This document shows, in pieces, positions 48,191-61,355 of a stretch of 64,000 nucleotides of DNA. Below the pieces are notes generated by a model. The model saw only the letters and a program-made list of their open reading frames with translations, ran no database searches and was not told the DNA's origin. The stretch comes from Smittia aterrima (Eukaryota; Arthropoda; Insecta; Diptera; Chironomidae). How positions within the stretch are numbered: the stretch's first letter is position 1; the number at the start of each line of letters is the position of its first letter. The stretch covers positions 22,351,537 to 22,415,536 of the forward strand of contig CP093829.1 in NCBI GenBank assembly GCA_033063855.1, given 5' to 3'. A program made the translations under genes and the position numbers.

Positions 48191-51100
48191 ACATTTGATT
48201 TCTTTCTTGTTTTGTTTCGACTTTTTATGATTTGTGTTGTCGAGGGAGGAGGCGAAGGGTGTAATCCGAAAAAGCTTTTTGTGCCATTTTTTAGTTAAAG
48301 CAAAGAGTCGAGCACAAAAAAAAATACTCTCGGGCAAAAAAATACGGAAAATTCATGACGATTGTCGAAATGGACGCTCATAAATAATTTAAAACATTGT
48401 TCATTGAATTTACAGCGAGTAGAGATTTCAACTGCAACACTCGTTTCCCCCTTTCGGCTAGCGACAGTCATTCGTCCCGAGATTTTATTATTGTTTTTCA
48501 TTTATTAATGGGAAATAATTTTTCCGCTTTTCCGGGCTATTTTCATTGCGTTCCCAATTGGATTTACAAATGAGAATTTACTAAAGAGATCAGCTCAACG
48601 TGACTCAATTGGTGAACGGCTCCAGTGAATTTGTGACAGCTTTTGAAGCTTTAAAGCTCTTTTAACTCGACGTCATTTGCCCAAATAATTTCTGTTTAAT
48701 TATTTTAAAACATTATTTCTCGACAGCGCAATTTTACATTTTTAATCGCGAATTTCGTTGGGAATTTAAATGCAATAAATTTTTTATTTATTTTGACAAA
48801 AATTCAGTGGAATTCTTAATATTTGTAGCTCGCATTTTCGATTCCCTTTCTGCTCTCCTCTTTTCGATTCGGTACAGTGCAGTCAGCTGGAAAACATTTT
48901 AAATTATTAATTAATTTCATCGTTTAATGAACATCATGAAAATGGATATTTTATAGTTTTTTAATGTTCCATTATTAATTTATTTGTAAATTTTCATTCG
49001 AATGAAACTCGGGAAATTCGAAAACTTCTCCGCAAAGCCAGAACTTCTGCGGCTTTGAATGGAAATCATCTGTAAAATTGTCATTTAACATCGTCTCACT
49101 CCTTCGCATAACTTTAAATGCAACTCCTGTACAGAATTCAGTTTCCAGCAGAAACTTTTTAAAGAAGAAGAAAAATTTATAACTTTATTGTTTATAATAA
49201 ACTTAAATTGAGTAAAGTTTTCAGAGAACTTCACTTGTTTTTCAATGAGTTTCTCTTGTTTTCAGAAATGTAAGCAATGGCAGGAGATAATCGACAGCAT
49301 CAGTAGACTTTGTGTTAATCTGAGGAGAGACACAAATTCAATTCAGAATCGTCTTTAATAAAGTTATCGGATGAAATCATTGAAGATTCTCTCAGACGAA
49401 AGTTTCGTCGCATAATCAATTCAATTTGTTTCAATTATCTGCGAAACTTTCTCCTTAAAAGATGAAAGATGGAGCGAATACAATGTCGATAAGATTGAGA
49501 TTGTCTCGCAGAAAAAAGAAACGACTCGGACGATAAAAATGTAATAATATAACAATCAAACTTTGATTTTATTGCTGACTGATTATGATAAACGGTTTTC
49601 CGTCTTTTTTATTTCTTCATGTTGCTCTCGAGTGGGCGAAGTAGGAAAACCCAGAAACAAATTTCGCAATAAAACATTTCCAATTTTCTTCGGCATCGAA
49701 ATAATCATAAAAATATGATCGAAGAAAAAAAAAGCGAAGGAAAAGCTTAAATCGGAGGTCCTTGTGTTGTTGTTTATTAGCAAGGAGGCAAGAGCATCAG
49801 GCGAAGGAGGAAATCGAACGGAAATTGTTTCGATTCTCTTTTCTTCTTGCTCACAGCCGTCGAAAATAAAATAAAGCACATGACTGGGGGAAGGAAAACT
49901 CTTGCATATCACGGAAATTGGAAAATTAAGTAGAGCTTTTCTCTTCGGCAGTAATAATCATCGATTTATTGCCTTCGAGCATTTCTGGGATGAAAGGAGA
50001 GCGAGTTAAGCAAGGCAAAGGATAATGACAACATTTCTTTGCTGATAAGACATTGAATCTATGACCTGCTCGATCCGAACTTGAAGATTATCATCATGGT
50101 GAAAAATCCCTCGGATACAGACTGCAAACGATGCCAATAATCTTCACTTAAAAGTGAAGGAGAGGAAAGGCAAAGGATAAGATTAATTCACCAAATTCTT
50201 GGATTTTTATTACCCCAATTTATCTCGGTCTTGAAATATGAGGAGCATGTGAACAAAAAAGTGGATGGAAAGCAAGGCCAAGGAACAATTGTTAAACAAG
50301 GAACTCACACACAGAAATAAGTTTCCGAAAGTCTTATGAATAATAAAGATTGTCTTTCCTCCTTTTTCTCGAGATTTCTTTGTGTTCTGTTCCCGTCTGC
50401 ACGGAAGAGACTTTTATTATCGAACGAAAGGAATTTTCCTTCCTTTTGTTGGGCAAGGAGTGAGAATGGCAAAGGCGAAGGGCAAGGAAAGGAGGAAAAT
50501 TTGTTAACTGACCCAGGAATCTTCATCTTTCCTTTCGCCCATCATATCGAGAATGCAAAAAGGCTCCCGTTGATGAAAAATTCAACCCTCAATCATTGTC
50601 CGTCGTCTTCACTCGCCTTCTTCCTCTTAAAAATTTCATTCTTCATGATTTTCTTATGTCGAAATAACTCATGAAACAATGATAAATAATAAAAGCTCAG
50701 AGGATGAGAATTATGGCGATAATGCGTGACTAGCGTTGCTGATTTTCTTCTTCTTCTTTTGTGGTGATGGTCAACGCCCGAATGCAAATGGATTAAGTTG
50801 ATGAGAAGGGTTGAGATGTTTTTCTTAAGAGGAGAATGAGTTACGATGCTAATCCTGATGTTGATTTCGAGATTTCCCTAAAGAAAAATTAATGAGAACG
50901 GAAGATGCAACTCTCTCTCATCAATTTGTCATTTTCCGTCACTGACTTTTCTGCTGTCGAGTTCTCATTAATGTTGCAATTGAAATTAAAAATTTAAATG
51001 ACTTTTCATTACTTTTTTTTTATCTCTCTGTCGTCTTTGAAATCTTTGTTTGTTGGTTTAATTGTGTTTATCCTTGAACGACTCGACTGGTTTTCTTTGC

Positions 51101-54100
51101 TTCATTCTTCAAGTTGTTCGTTGAAAGTTCAAGTATCCAATTTAACTCATGAATTCAAATCACTGAGGAGTGCGCAAAAAGACGGAATCCACTTCGAAAT
51201 TCATTTTTAATGATCTTTTTTCTTCGTCTCTCTATCTCGTCGATTTTTTCTTCTCTTTCGATTGTTTGTTTGCAGAAGGAAAGCGAAGGAAAAACATTTG
51301 CTTCTTCAGCCAGAAAAAAGCGACAAAAAAAAAGTTTCGACAGTCATCAACAACCGATAGCTAAATACATCATTGTTATCGCCATTCTTCAGTCTCTTCC
51401 TTTCTTTTTGTTATGTTAATTTTCAAGAGGAAAAATCAATTTCCATTATTCCATCTCCTCCGATAAAATATCTCTATTGACGTCGCTGTCGCATTCCAGC
51501 CGCGCTCTCATCCGATTTCTATCAGAAAATTAAATTCGTTTTAATTTCTTCGAACTTTGAAAATGTTTTCAATGGAGAGAGACGCGAGACAGTCTTTAAG
51601 ATGGAAATCCTTATCTCAATTAAATTTCCATCGATCGGGGAATTAAGATGACGAGAAATATCAATGACAGAGGAAGAGGTCGCGACTCTCGAGACGATGG
51701 AGCTTTAAGAATCAGAACTGTCGCAATTTATTATTTAACTTTAAGGTAATTTTTCTCTCGATAATGTTGCGCTCTGTTGAATCAATTCAAACTGAAAGAA
51801 TGAATGAAAAATATAAATTTGATTCCTCCAGCAAAGCAAGACTGATGAGGGAAATTTATTTTAAATTGTGTAACAGCTGCAGGTTATGTTAGCACGAGAG
51901 AAATTTCATTTGGGGGAGAAATGACAATTTTTCACTTGCATCCTTGCGATCCAGATCAAAAAGCTTTTTTTCGGTGTGTCAGGAAAAATCTGGAGAGTGA
52001 AAAACTTTTTAAATCAAACGATAATTTAACTTCTTTGACTCACGAAAAAGTTTTTTTTTGTCGAACGAGAAAAAATTGTTTTCGTGACACGGTCGAGGCA
52101 AAAGAATTGCCAAACTCGTTTTTCAAATTCTTTGATAGTTTAGTTTGGATGTATAGCGAGAAAAGTGGAAATTAGATTTTCCTCTCGTAAAACTCAATTC
52201 GAAGTTTGTCAGATTGTTCGCCAAGTCGTTGAAAAATTGAATTAGAAAGAAAAAATCTCTTTCAAGAGTTTAATTCATTTCCGTTCAAAGAAGAAATATT
52301 GATTCAACACTGGTCACTTGACTTCATCATAATTTAAAGGAAAAACTTTTCCACTCACAGCCAAATCATTATCTCAAACGAGCTCTACTTACGAATCCAA
52401 CAGCGAATTATTCGTCGTGGGAGTTCAGAGAGTGGCAAACTTCACTTGATTTGCAATTTACCGCTTCATTTGGTTGCGTGAATATCGCCCGCAGTTTATG
52501 TATTCATTTCGCTGCCGACATCGATCGCATTAATTTTCCTAAAGACTTCATTAATTCATTTATGGCTCTTTCGTTAAATTAACTTTCTTTCCTTCCCTCT
52601 TCGATTCCTTTTCTTCCTTTCGATTGCCACATCGACGTCCCATCGACCTACTTATAACAATAAATTACTCGGCGTGGACGAAACGAAAAAGTTTTTTTGT
52701 TTTGCTGAAATCGAAAAACTCAATGGATCGGGACGAAGCTCTCAAATGAGCTACGCAATGCTAGTCGCAACGTTACCGGGAAACAAAACTCATAAAACTT
52801 CTTTTTATTTGCCAATTTCTTTCGAGAGTGAAAGGAGGGCGATCGGGGAAGGAGGCAATACTAAGATTGAAGTTCCTTCCTTTCCCTTTTCATTCTTATT
52901 TCGTTTTCATTGCTAGGGCGAATTTCCATTTGGTAAATAATGCATTTAGACTACAATTAATTCGCCTCAGATATTTTATTATCTATTTTGATGTCGAATT
53001 CCTTCCCAATCGCTGGTTCCATGTGTGTCGATTTTATTGCACTTTTTATCGTCGGAAACATAAAGTTCGCTGGTAGGAAAGACGAAAAACAATTCAATTG
53101 TGTCGAAAGATTTTCCTTTCCTTCGCCTTTTTTTTATCAGATTTATTGACACGAGAAAGAGAAGTTTGACACATTGTGAAACAATGAAAGAGAAAAAGTC
53201 ACATGTGGAGAAACCACATTGTCAATTTCATTTCAATTTCACGATTAATCATTCGAAGTGGAAAAGGAATTTTCCTTTTGACATGACATTCCCCTCGCTT
53301 GTTGTCGAAGCCTCTTCTTTTAAGATAAGCGGGAGCCATAAGAAAATTCTGTCACAAAAGATTGACAGGAACCTTAAAGTTTGAAGTTCAGAGTTTTACG
53401 GAATTGTCGACGCCTTCCAACACAATAAACTTCTCTGAAAACTTCTGTTCATTGAAGTTTTACGAGCGCAAACATTAAAAAGTTGTAAATCAGGGAAAGG
53501 AATGAAATCGCTTTACATGACAATGCGTCGAGAGTAGGAGCAAAAGAAACTCTTGTGAAAACGAGGAAAACTCGAAATATTTCCCTCCAATCAATGAAAC
53601 TCTCGCCAATTCCTATAACCAAACTCTTCCGTTCATTGAACTCTTAAAATCATGAACATTAGCACAAAACTCTGTTAAGCAGGGGAATGAATCAAATCAA
53701 AGCACTGAGGGATGCTTCAAATGACAATACATCAAGTGAAATGCGTGTTAAGACTTTCCCTGCAACCGGAAAAACATTCCACAACACAACAAAGGCATCA
53801 ACACTCAAAGAATTTCAGCTCTTGACCCTCCCGCACATTTATAAATATTTCATTACTCTGATTTGATTTTTTGATTCCCCTTTTTTTTCATCTCTTAGTT
53901 TGGGGGATGATTGAAAGTTTCGTCAAGTGAATTGAGTCAAATGAAAAAGAAGAAAATTGTAACGAAATTTATTGAACGCACCTCCTCGATCTCAGCTGTA
54001 AACTCCCAGTTTTCCTTTTCATTCAGTGATGTCTAAAACACTTTCTGAACTTTGAAAGAATTGTGGGTGGACTCGCATAGCAGTTAAAGAAAGTGAACGA

Positions 54101-57100
54101 AGGATTCGATATTAAAAGAGTTTCGGCATTTAAGGCACTTAAGCTATTGTGTTTCTCTCTTTCCTTTTTGGTCAGGACCTTTTTCTGTTGTTCGACAAAC
54201 TCACGAGGCCGAGCAAACTTTATTGTCGTGACAGAAGAGCCTTTTTCGTCTTACGCAACACTGAAAACAATAAATCCATTCGTGAAATTAAAATTGTGAG
54301 GAGGGAAAGTCTTGAGCAGAGCTCCGGGTGAGCAGATGTTTCTATCGACCGGATTGATGGAGTGGGAGGAGAAGACGAGAAACTTTTTTATGGCCATCGA
54401 GAAGAGCAGCACATCTTTGACTATCATCGGAGGCATTTGGCCGAGAGTCTTTTGCTTAAAGTGGATGCCGATGGAACATGAAAAATTCAAAATTTCTTCC
54501 CCTTAATAAGATTATATTACTTCCTCTCAGTCGGTGTTGCTGCTTAGGGTTGCTCGAAGTTGATAGAAAATTGCTTTTCTGAGAGCAGTTAGGAAAGTTC
54601 TTTGGCGGTGGTTGGAGAATGACTTGTCGACTTTCCCTTTCACAATGTCTTGAAATAATGTTCTCGGGTTTCACTCGCAACCTTTCTCATGTCTACAGAA
54701 TCTTCCTTTCCTCATCCATTCATCGACTAAAGCATTTAATATCTGAAAAATGTCGTTGAGTCATAATTTATTAATGTTTTAATTGTTCTTCTGGCCTCAG
54801 TTCGCCCTTTCGACTTTAATTAAAGACTTTTTTGTTCATCTGATGAAGAAGCAAAGGAAACGTTGTAAGAACGAGCAATAAATTTCACTTTTAACCTTTT
54901 GAGAATGCTCACTGCGGTGAATGAGCACGACTACAATAAAAACAGTCAAAGCTAGACTAAACCCTCAGTTAAAATATCGGCATCGAAGGTTTCAATTGAA
55001 TTCCTTTAGAAGACTCTCTCCGATTGATTTCACCTTTTTAAAACTCAAGACGCCAAGAGCTGCGTAACTCTCCGTTTAATTCTGATCCTCTTTCCAAGAA
55101 AAAGGCAGCGAACATTAAAAAGTAAAAACAGCGAAAGCAGAAATTGCGAAGCGGAATAATCAGAAAATTGGTAAGCTGAGAAAGAAATTAAATTTCCACT
55201 CTAGCGGATGCGGAAAAAGGGGAAAGTACTTTTGCAAATTGACGGAAGAGTCGTTGAGTTGAGCTCTGGGGGTGGCAGCTTCTTTTTTCGGCATCAGCAA
55301 CGTGAACTGTCGAAATTTATTTACAATTGAAATGAATCACGCATGACTAGTTTTTACTGCATTTGAAGTATCTCCATCCCAACCGATCCTAAGATTCATT
55401 AAATTTTCATCAGTTTTTCTTTTCTTATGCGGGAGAAAATCCCTTTTTATGCTGAATAATTAAAATCGGATTCTCTCGATGTGCATCCTCTCAGGGTTGC
55501 TAATTTCACTTTTTCATGTAAGTTTTCAAATGATTTATGATAATCCAGTTGTTTCAAGGCCCTGCGTTAACCACGTCTGGCGAAGAATTAAAGCAAATTC
55601 ATCAAGAAAATGGAATTAATTCGTTTAATTACTGTCTTGTTGTAAAAGGGAGAATCATCTCCATTGCCGATTCTTTTCATTACGATTTTCCATTTACGAG
55701 TTTCTTTCAGCTGTAGCAGAAATGAAAGGTTTTGATTTTCCATTGTACATGAAGAGAGGAAACGACTATTGAACGTGCAATGTTTGCCTTCATGCTCCAG
55801 TTATCATTTTATCATCAAAACATTTTCCTCCCCAGCCTCGCCTCTTATCGACAATACGTCAAAGTTCTCCTTCTCGCTGAGATAATATTGAATGGGGATT
55901 TCCTTGACACAGCACAAAGCCTCAATGTGCAGCTTGAGTAGAAAGCTCTTGTAAAATTAATCAATGGGACTTTTCATCATCGAATGAGTTGAGCTCCCCG
56001 TCACGATGAATAAAATATTTATGTCGAGATGCGAAATGCTTTTCTTTTTTTTCGGTTGAAGGACTGAGGAGAGGTACGGAATGTCAATAAAGGCACAAAG
56101 CCACTTATTTACTCAAATACTCTGACGCTCGCTCTCTCCCGGGGTGAAATACAAAAATAAACTCTTCAACATTGCCACCCCCTGAGCCTCTCTCATCAAC
56201 CCCCTATGACAACAGAACATTAATAAACTCTTGTTGCTACCACAACAGTTAAAACTCACTCTCGAAAAAATGTGCTCGCATGACAATCTTAGGGTGAGCG
56301 GTGGTCGATGTCAAGGAAATGAAGAACATGCACTTAGTTGACATAAATTGAATAAATATTTATCAACATAATTGCTTTAATCACTAGTTACAACTTGTGA
56401 TCCTTGACATCAACTCGAACCTCTTTGTGAATCTCATACTTAACCCTAAAGCTTTTGAAAAGCTCGTCGTTGTATTTTTAACTCGACAACTTTTTTTTTG
56501 TTTAAAATAATACAAAAGCACTCCTGCCATTCAAGAGCGAAAAGTTCCACGTTGACAATAAAGAATTACACTTTTACACGTTTGATAATGGAAAACAAAC
56601 AACGAGTGAGAGTTCTCATGTAAAAATGTTGAAAGTAGTTAAAGTGGAATCAGCTTAAACATGTCAAAACGAATTACGACAATTTTTGAACAAATTAATG
56701 AACAAACAAAGGCGGGAATGGATAGCGATGATGTTTTCTGTGGTTGAGACATTCTAATGGAGCTGAAAATATTCGCTTGGGATGACTTATGGATTTAATC
56801 GAGCCGCAAAGACTATGCGAGAGGGTTGAATTCGGAAACTTCAAATTTTTAATTAAAAACGAAATTAATTTCCAAAAACTTCACAAAACTTGAACATCGC
56901 TCTGTCTCCTTTAATCCCCCGAGTGCCGTCTCGTATCAGGCGGAGGGTGAAAGAAATTTTCCCGGCACATCAGCAAAAATTTAGAACTTTATGACATGAA
57001 GAGAGTTTGTTGTTGTTTCCCTAAAAATTTGAGGAGAAAATATTAGAAAGTTTTATTGCGTGATTCGAGAGCTTCACAAAAATTTTAAAACGTTTCTCCT

Positions 57101-60100
57101 TCGAAAATATTTCTGCAACCCTTTTTCCCAAAGGAGAGTTTGATCGGAAAAGGCTTAGAGACGACGGAGAGAATATTTTAATTAGTGAGTTTATTAAAAT
57201 TATAAATTAAATTCATTCAAAATTCCAGCTCAGGAATTTTGCTCGACGATGAAGTTTACTCTTGTTTACAAGCGAATTGATGTGGGGAGAAGTTAACATC
57301 GTGTTTTATGTTTTATGTCAGCAAAAAAAAAGTTACAAATTTTCCTTGTAATTTATTCGCCTTAAACCGATCGTAAAGCTCGTTCTCGGCTATAGTTTCA
57401 ACTCTCCCCTTTGGGCTGCAAAACAATCAAAGTGCCTGCTTATGAAATTTATTCATGTTTGCTGTTTCGGTGAATTTTTTTTTCGCTCTGCTGTGCTCAG
57501 AATAAATGGACGATGATGAATATAAAACATTTAGGGATGAAATGAGGCGAAAGTTTCGAATTTTTTTCGTCTGCGTTTGATTAAAATTTAACTTCAAATA
57601 GTTTTTGAGTTTTTTTTATCAGAAAAAAAAGTTTGCATTGAAATAAAATTTATTTTAATTCGCTCATTCTCCTTCTTTTTGGAATAATTGTGAACATAAA
57701 CTGCTCCAACATTATGAGTTTGTATTATTGTGTTGAACCGCAGTCGAGAAATAAAATAATCAGAAAGCTACACTCGTTTGTTGGCAAAATGCATTTTGCA
57801 GTTAAATTTGCATTAAGGCCGAAAAAGGCTGGCGAGAGCAAACATAAACATGAGGTTTGGCTTGGGTTTTACTGATTAAATTGGAAACCTTTTGGCTTAT
57901 CGTCGAGCACTCACTCCAAAGTGTGCTTCTCGTATCGTGTTGTTTCAAACTTTAAAGACTTGAAATTGTTTTCGGAAACAATAACCGGATGAGATGTGAG
58001 ACGCCCGAGTTTGAAGCGGAGGGAAGAGTTTATTTGTCGAGGAGAGAAGTGAATTATGCTGGAAGGTAGAAAGTTCCATTAAGTTAATTATAGCCCGAGT
58101 CGTGGCTTTGTTTAACCATTTTGTGGATATGGAAGAGCTGAGCTTTATGTGGTTAAAGCTCGGCGAAGGTAAGCTTCAACCACAAAACTCGACAAAAAAA
58201 TGCAGGACGACAACACAAAAAAATATTTGCACACGAAAAGCTCTAAAAGAGAATACGACATGAATATAAATTTTGTTTGGGCTTGTCATCGACATTCGCT
58301 TTATTAAAATTTTAGAAATATTCGCGAGCATTTACTCAACTTCCCATTCGCTATGCAAAAATTAAATTTTTTCTCTCAAACGACAATAAAGTTTTCCTCT
58401 CTCGGATATTACAACATTTCTTCCTTTCCTTGCCAAATTTCCACATTTGCATGATAAGATATTCCGAAAATTTACATTTATTTCTTTTTTTCTTCGCAAT
58501 TTTTCATCTCATTCTTGACAAACTTTATTTCGCCGACGACTCAACGAAGGAAAATTGCTCTCATAAAATAATAATCATACAATTATAGCCGAAAAGAAAT
58601 TCCCTGCGAAATGTTGCTTCGTTTCATATGCGAATAAATAACATAATAATCATAAAACGGCGGAGGTTGCGGAGTCGACGAGGGGAAAAGCGATGAGAGA
58701 TTGAGGCAGGGATGAAATCAAATTTCGTCTTTCTTTCGCAGCATCAAACGTAAACTCGCAACTTCCATTTAAGTTCTCATACGAGAGCATGCACATAAAA
58801 TGAGGTTTCTCTTTTTTTTCTCATTTTCTTTCGCTTGATAGGCGTCTGTGAAAAGTGCTTTTGAGTGAAAGCATTTTCATCTTAAGCAAGAAGGTGAAAG
58901 GCGTCAGGAACATGCGGAAGCATTTCAAAGAATTTTCCATTTCCTTCTTTATTGAATTCTCGTGTAACTCACAAACGTGATACTTAATTGCATCGCTGGG
59001 AAATCGCTGGGAAAATCTCACCATGCACCTGACTCACAACGCCGTGAAAATTGCTCTTTACGAATGAAAAATTTATTTATTCCAATCTCTCCCTCATCCT
59101 CTTACAACGCGGATAGGGAGAGAACGCGAAGGATCATTTTTAAAAAGTTTATGTTTTATTTATGCTTTTTATGATTTCAACTGTGCTTAATCCCTCGCAA
59201 CTCAAGTGGCATCATTCATCAGCCATGTTGAACATTTGAATGGCATACAGAAACAAGGAAGGGACTGACTTGGCAGTACTCGACATATCTCGAGATTATT
59301 CTGGTGTAAATGGGCGGAAAATAAGTAGAAAAATACTTTTCAGTCTTCACATCAACTCCCCTCGTTGGAGAATGATTTAAAATTAATGATTTCCTCGCAA
59401 AAAAAAATGAATTGCAATCTAAAAGTGTTTGCTGATTTTTCAAATATCCTTCATTATTGTTTCATAAGAAAAAAAGAATAATTAATCAAGTTTCTCTCGA
59501 TGTTTGTAGCTTCAGAGCTTGCCACATCCTTATCTCCCGCCTTCGTCTTCCATCAACAGAACAGTTTAACTTTCCTTTCAAATGCATTAAAGGTAAAAGC
59601 ATCGGAATATTGTTGTTGGAGTAGAGAAAGGAAAACATTTAATGGTTTTTCATACGCAGTTGCTACCTTTTCTCTCGCACATCAAACACATGTAACACAT
59701 TAAGTCTTCTCGATGAAAACTCGCATTAAGCCGATGGGGAGACGTGAAAGAGAGAGGAAAGTTTTTTCATTCCTTATCAAAACATTAAAAGGGATTTACA
59801 CGAGAATTTCAGCTGGGAAGGAACGAAAAAGTTGTTCGATTCTTTAACTGCCATGGCAGATGAAAAACTTCGTAAAACAAACTCGGAGAGAGCAGAAGGA
59901 AAAAAATGCCATTTGTTTCCAAAGCATTATGTTATGATCGCTTTCCGCCTCCTCTCCTGGAAAATATATGTGGAAACACAAGCAGCTGCTTTTGTATCTC
60001 ATTTGCCAATTTTTACTGCTTTCATCTCAAGGAACGAGAGCTTGCATGTTTCACGCTTCTAGTCACTTGAGCAAACAGTTCGTTTGAAGGTAACATTCGA

Positions 60101-60587
60101 GTGAGCTTGGCATTGTTGAAAACTCATTTCACTTTCGATTGAATTTGAAATTTCTCTTCCTCGAAATTGCATAAATTTCCATTTGCACTGCTCAAGACTT
60201 TTTTTTCCAATAAATTTCTATTTGGCAGCTTCGAAGAGAAGCCAACAGTTTAGAGTCTCTAACCAAATGGAAAAGCGTTAAACAAGAAAGCTAATTACAG
60301 GACTAGTGCCATTCTTTTTAATTTAATTTCCAACTAATTATCCATTGTGAGATGAAAAACTTTTGGTTGATGTTTACTTTTGCTTCTTACTTATCCTCGA
60401 TTTCCATTTCCATAATTAATTCAGTGAAGAACATTGTGTTCGTGCATGGGAAGCAACGTGAAAGAGAGAAAAACAGGAAAAAAGTTTCCAGTCCAATTAA
60501 GTGCCTGTTAATAATTTAAATTTAATTGGCGTCTCGCCTTGCTGACATCGCGCCGAGAAGGAAAACACAATTAAACAGATTAGGAAG
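48191..60587. other. 12-kb gene desert
   Basis: No recognisable exon on either strand. There are no ORFs of 60 codons or more between about 54.7 and 57.7 kb. The sequence is AT-rich with many short runs of GAAAA/TTTTC. It could be intron or enhancer territory, but I see no direct proof of function. A weak tandem duplication lies at 53.4-53.75 kb. Confidence 0.5.
53447..53737. repeat. Degenerate tandem duplication, about 185-bp offset
   Basis: Both copies run GTTCATTGAA, then an AACATTA-like core, GGAATGAA, then ATGACAATRCRTC, in the same order (53447-53531 and 53631-53737), with indels between the blocks. Similarity was judged by eye. Confidence 0.35.
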
Positions 60588-61355
60588 TTAAAGAGAGTAA
60601 TTGAAATTATTGATTCGTCGATTTGTAATTGTCATGTCTGAGCTTGGACGAATGCGAAGTGTTGTCGAAGTTGCTGCTTTGAAGTTGCACGAGCCAAATC
60701 TTCTTGAAACGCTCTTCAGTTTCTTTATTGAAGGTTTACTTGGCGTGAAATTGTATCCACTCGTTTTGATCTCTCTAATTTTGCTAATTACTTGAGCTCT
60801 GTCGAGAGCAGCAATTGAAGTTTCCATTGATCGTTCCATCTTAATTTTTTTGGTGTGAACTTTCGAGTGCCGATGGAGAAAGTCAGTGTCCTCAGCAGAA
60901 TCGAATAATTTGATTCGCTGATTCAACAGCTTACAGTCTCCACCGGCAACGACATCATCGACGTTTAGTTCCGAGCCAACTTCCTTCACATGATTGATGA
61001 TGCTCGATTCTGAGAGCGAGATGGAAGCGCTTGAATAATCATTTATCTCTTCTGGTTTATGATGTTGTTGCGGCGAGATCAAATCATGTTTTTGACGTTC
61101 CTCATTTATCAAAGCGTCGACGTTGAAGTTTAAATACTCGAGCTTCTTCCAGCTGATATCAGGTGAGATCTTCAACAAATAATTTTCGGTTGGTTTATCA
61201 TACTTCAACGAAAGCTGTTCCAGATATTCGAGTGTTGATTGCAGCTCATTCTCAATGTCTTTCGTTGCATCGAGAGCTTTGTCAATGTGGAAAATCTCTT
61301 CGCTTTCAGGCAATTTAAAGTTCAGCTCGTCCCAAAAGTCGTCAAGTTCAGACAT
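60588..61355 (-). CDS. Unrecognised intronless protein, 255 residues
   Basis: A single open frame of 256 codons, the longest unexplained ORF in the window and far above the background in the surrounding desert. It begins MSELDDFWDELNFKLPESEE and ends NRRINNFNYSL. The N-terminal third is acidic and likely helical; a weak coiled coil is plausible in residues about 28-55 (DIENELQSTLEYLEQLSLKY). The middle is Ser-rich (SSASISLSESS), and the last ~95 residues are basic (KKIKMERSM, KPSIKKLKSVSRRF). There is no signal peptide, membrane segment or zinc ligand pattern. I do not recognise a family. Lack of introns would fit a young gene or a retrocopy. Function unknown. Confidence 0.6.
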   Translation of the reverse strand: MSELDDFWDELNFKLPESEEIFHIDKALDATKDIENELQSTLEYLEQLSLKYDKPTENYLLKISPDISWKKLEYLNFNVDALINEERQKHDLISPQQHHKPEEINDYSSASISLSESSIINHVKEVGSELNVDDVVAGGDCKLLNQRIKLFDSAEDTDFLHRHSKVHTKKIKMERSMETSIAALDRAQVISKIREIKTSGYNFTPSKPSIKKLKSVSRRFGSCNFKAATSTTLRIRPSSDMTITNRRINNFNYSL

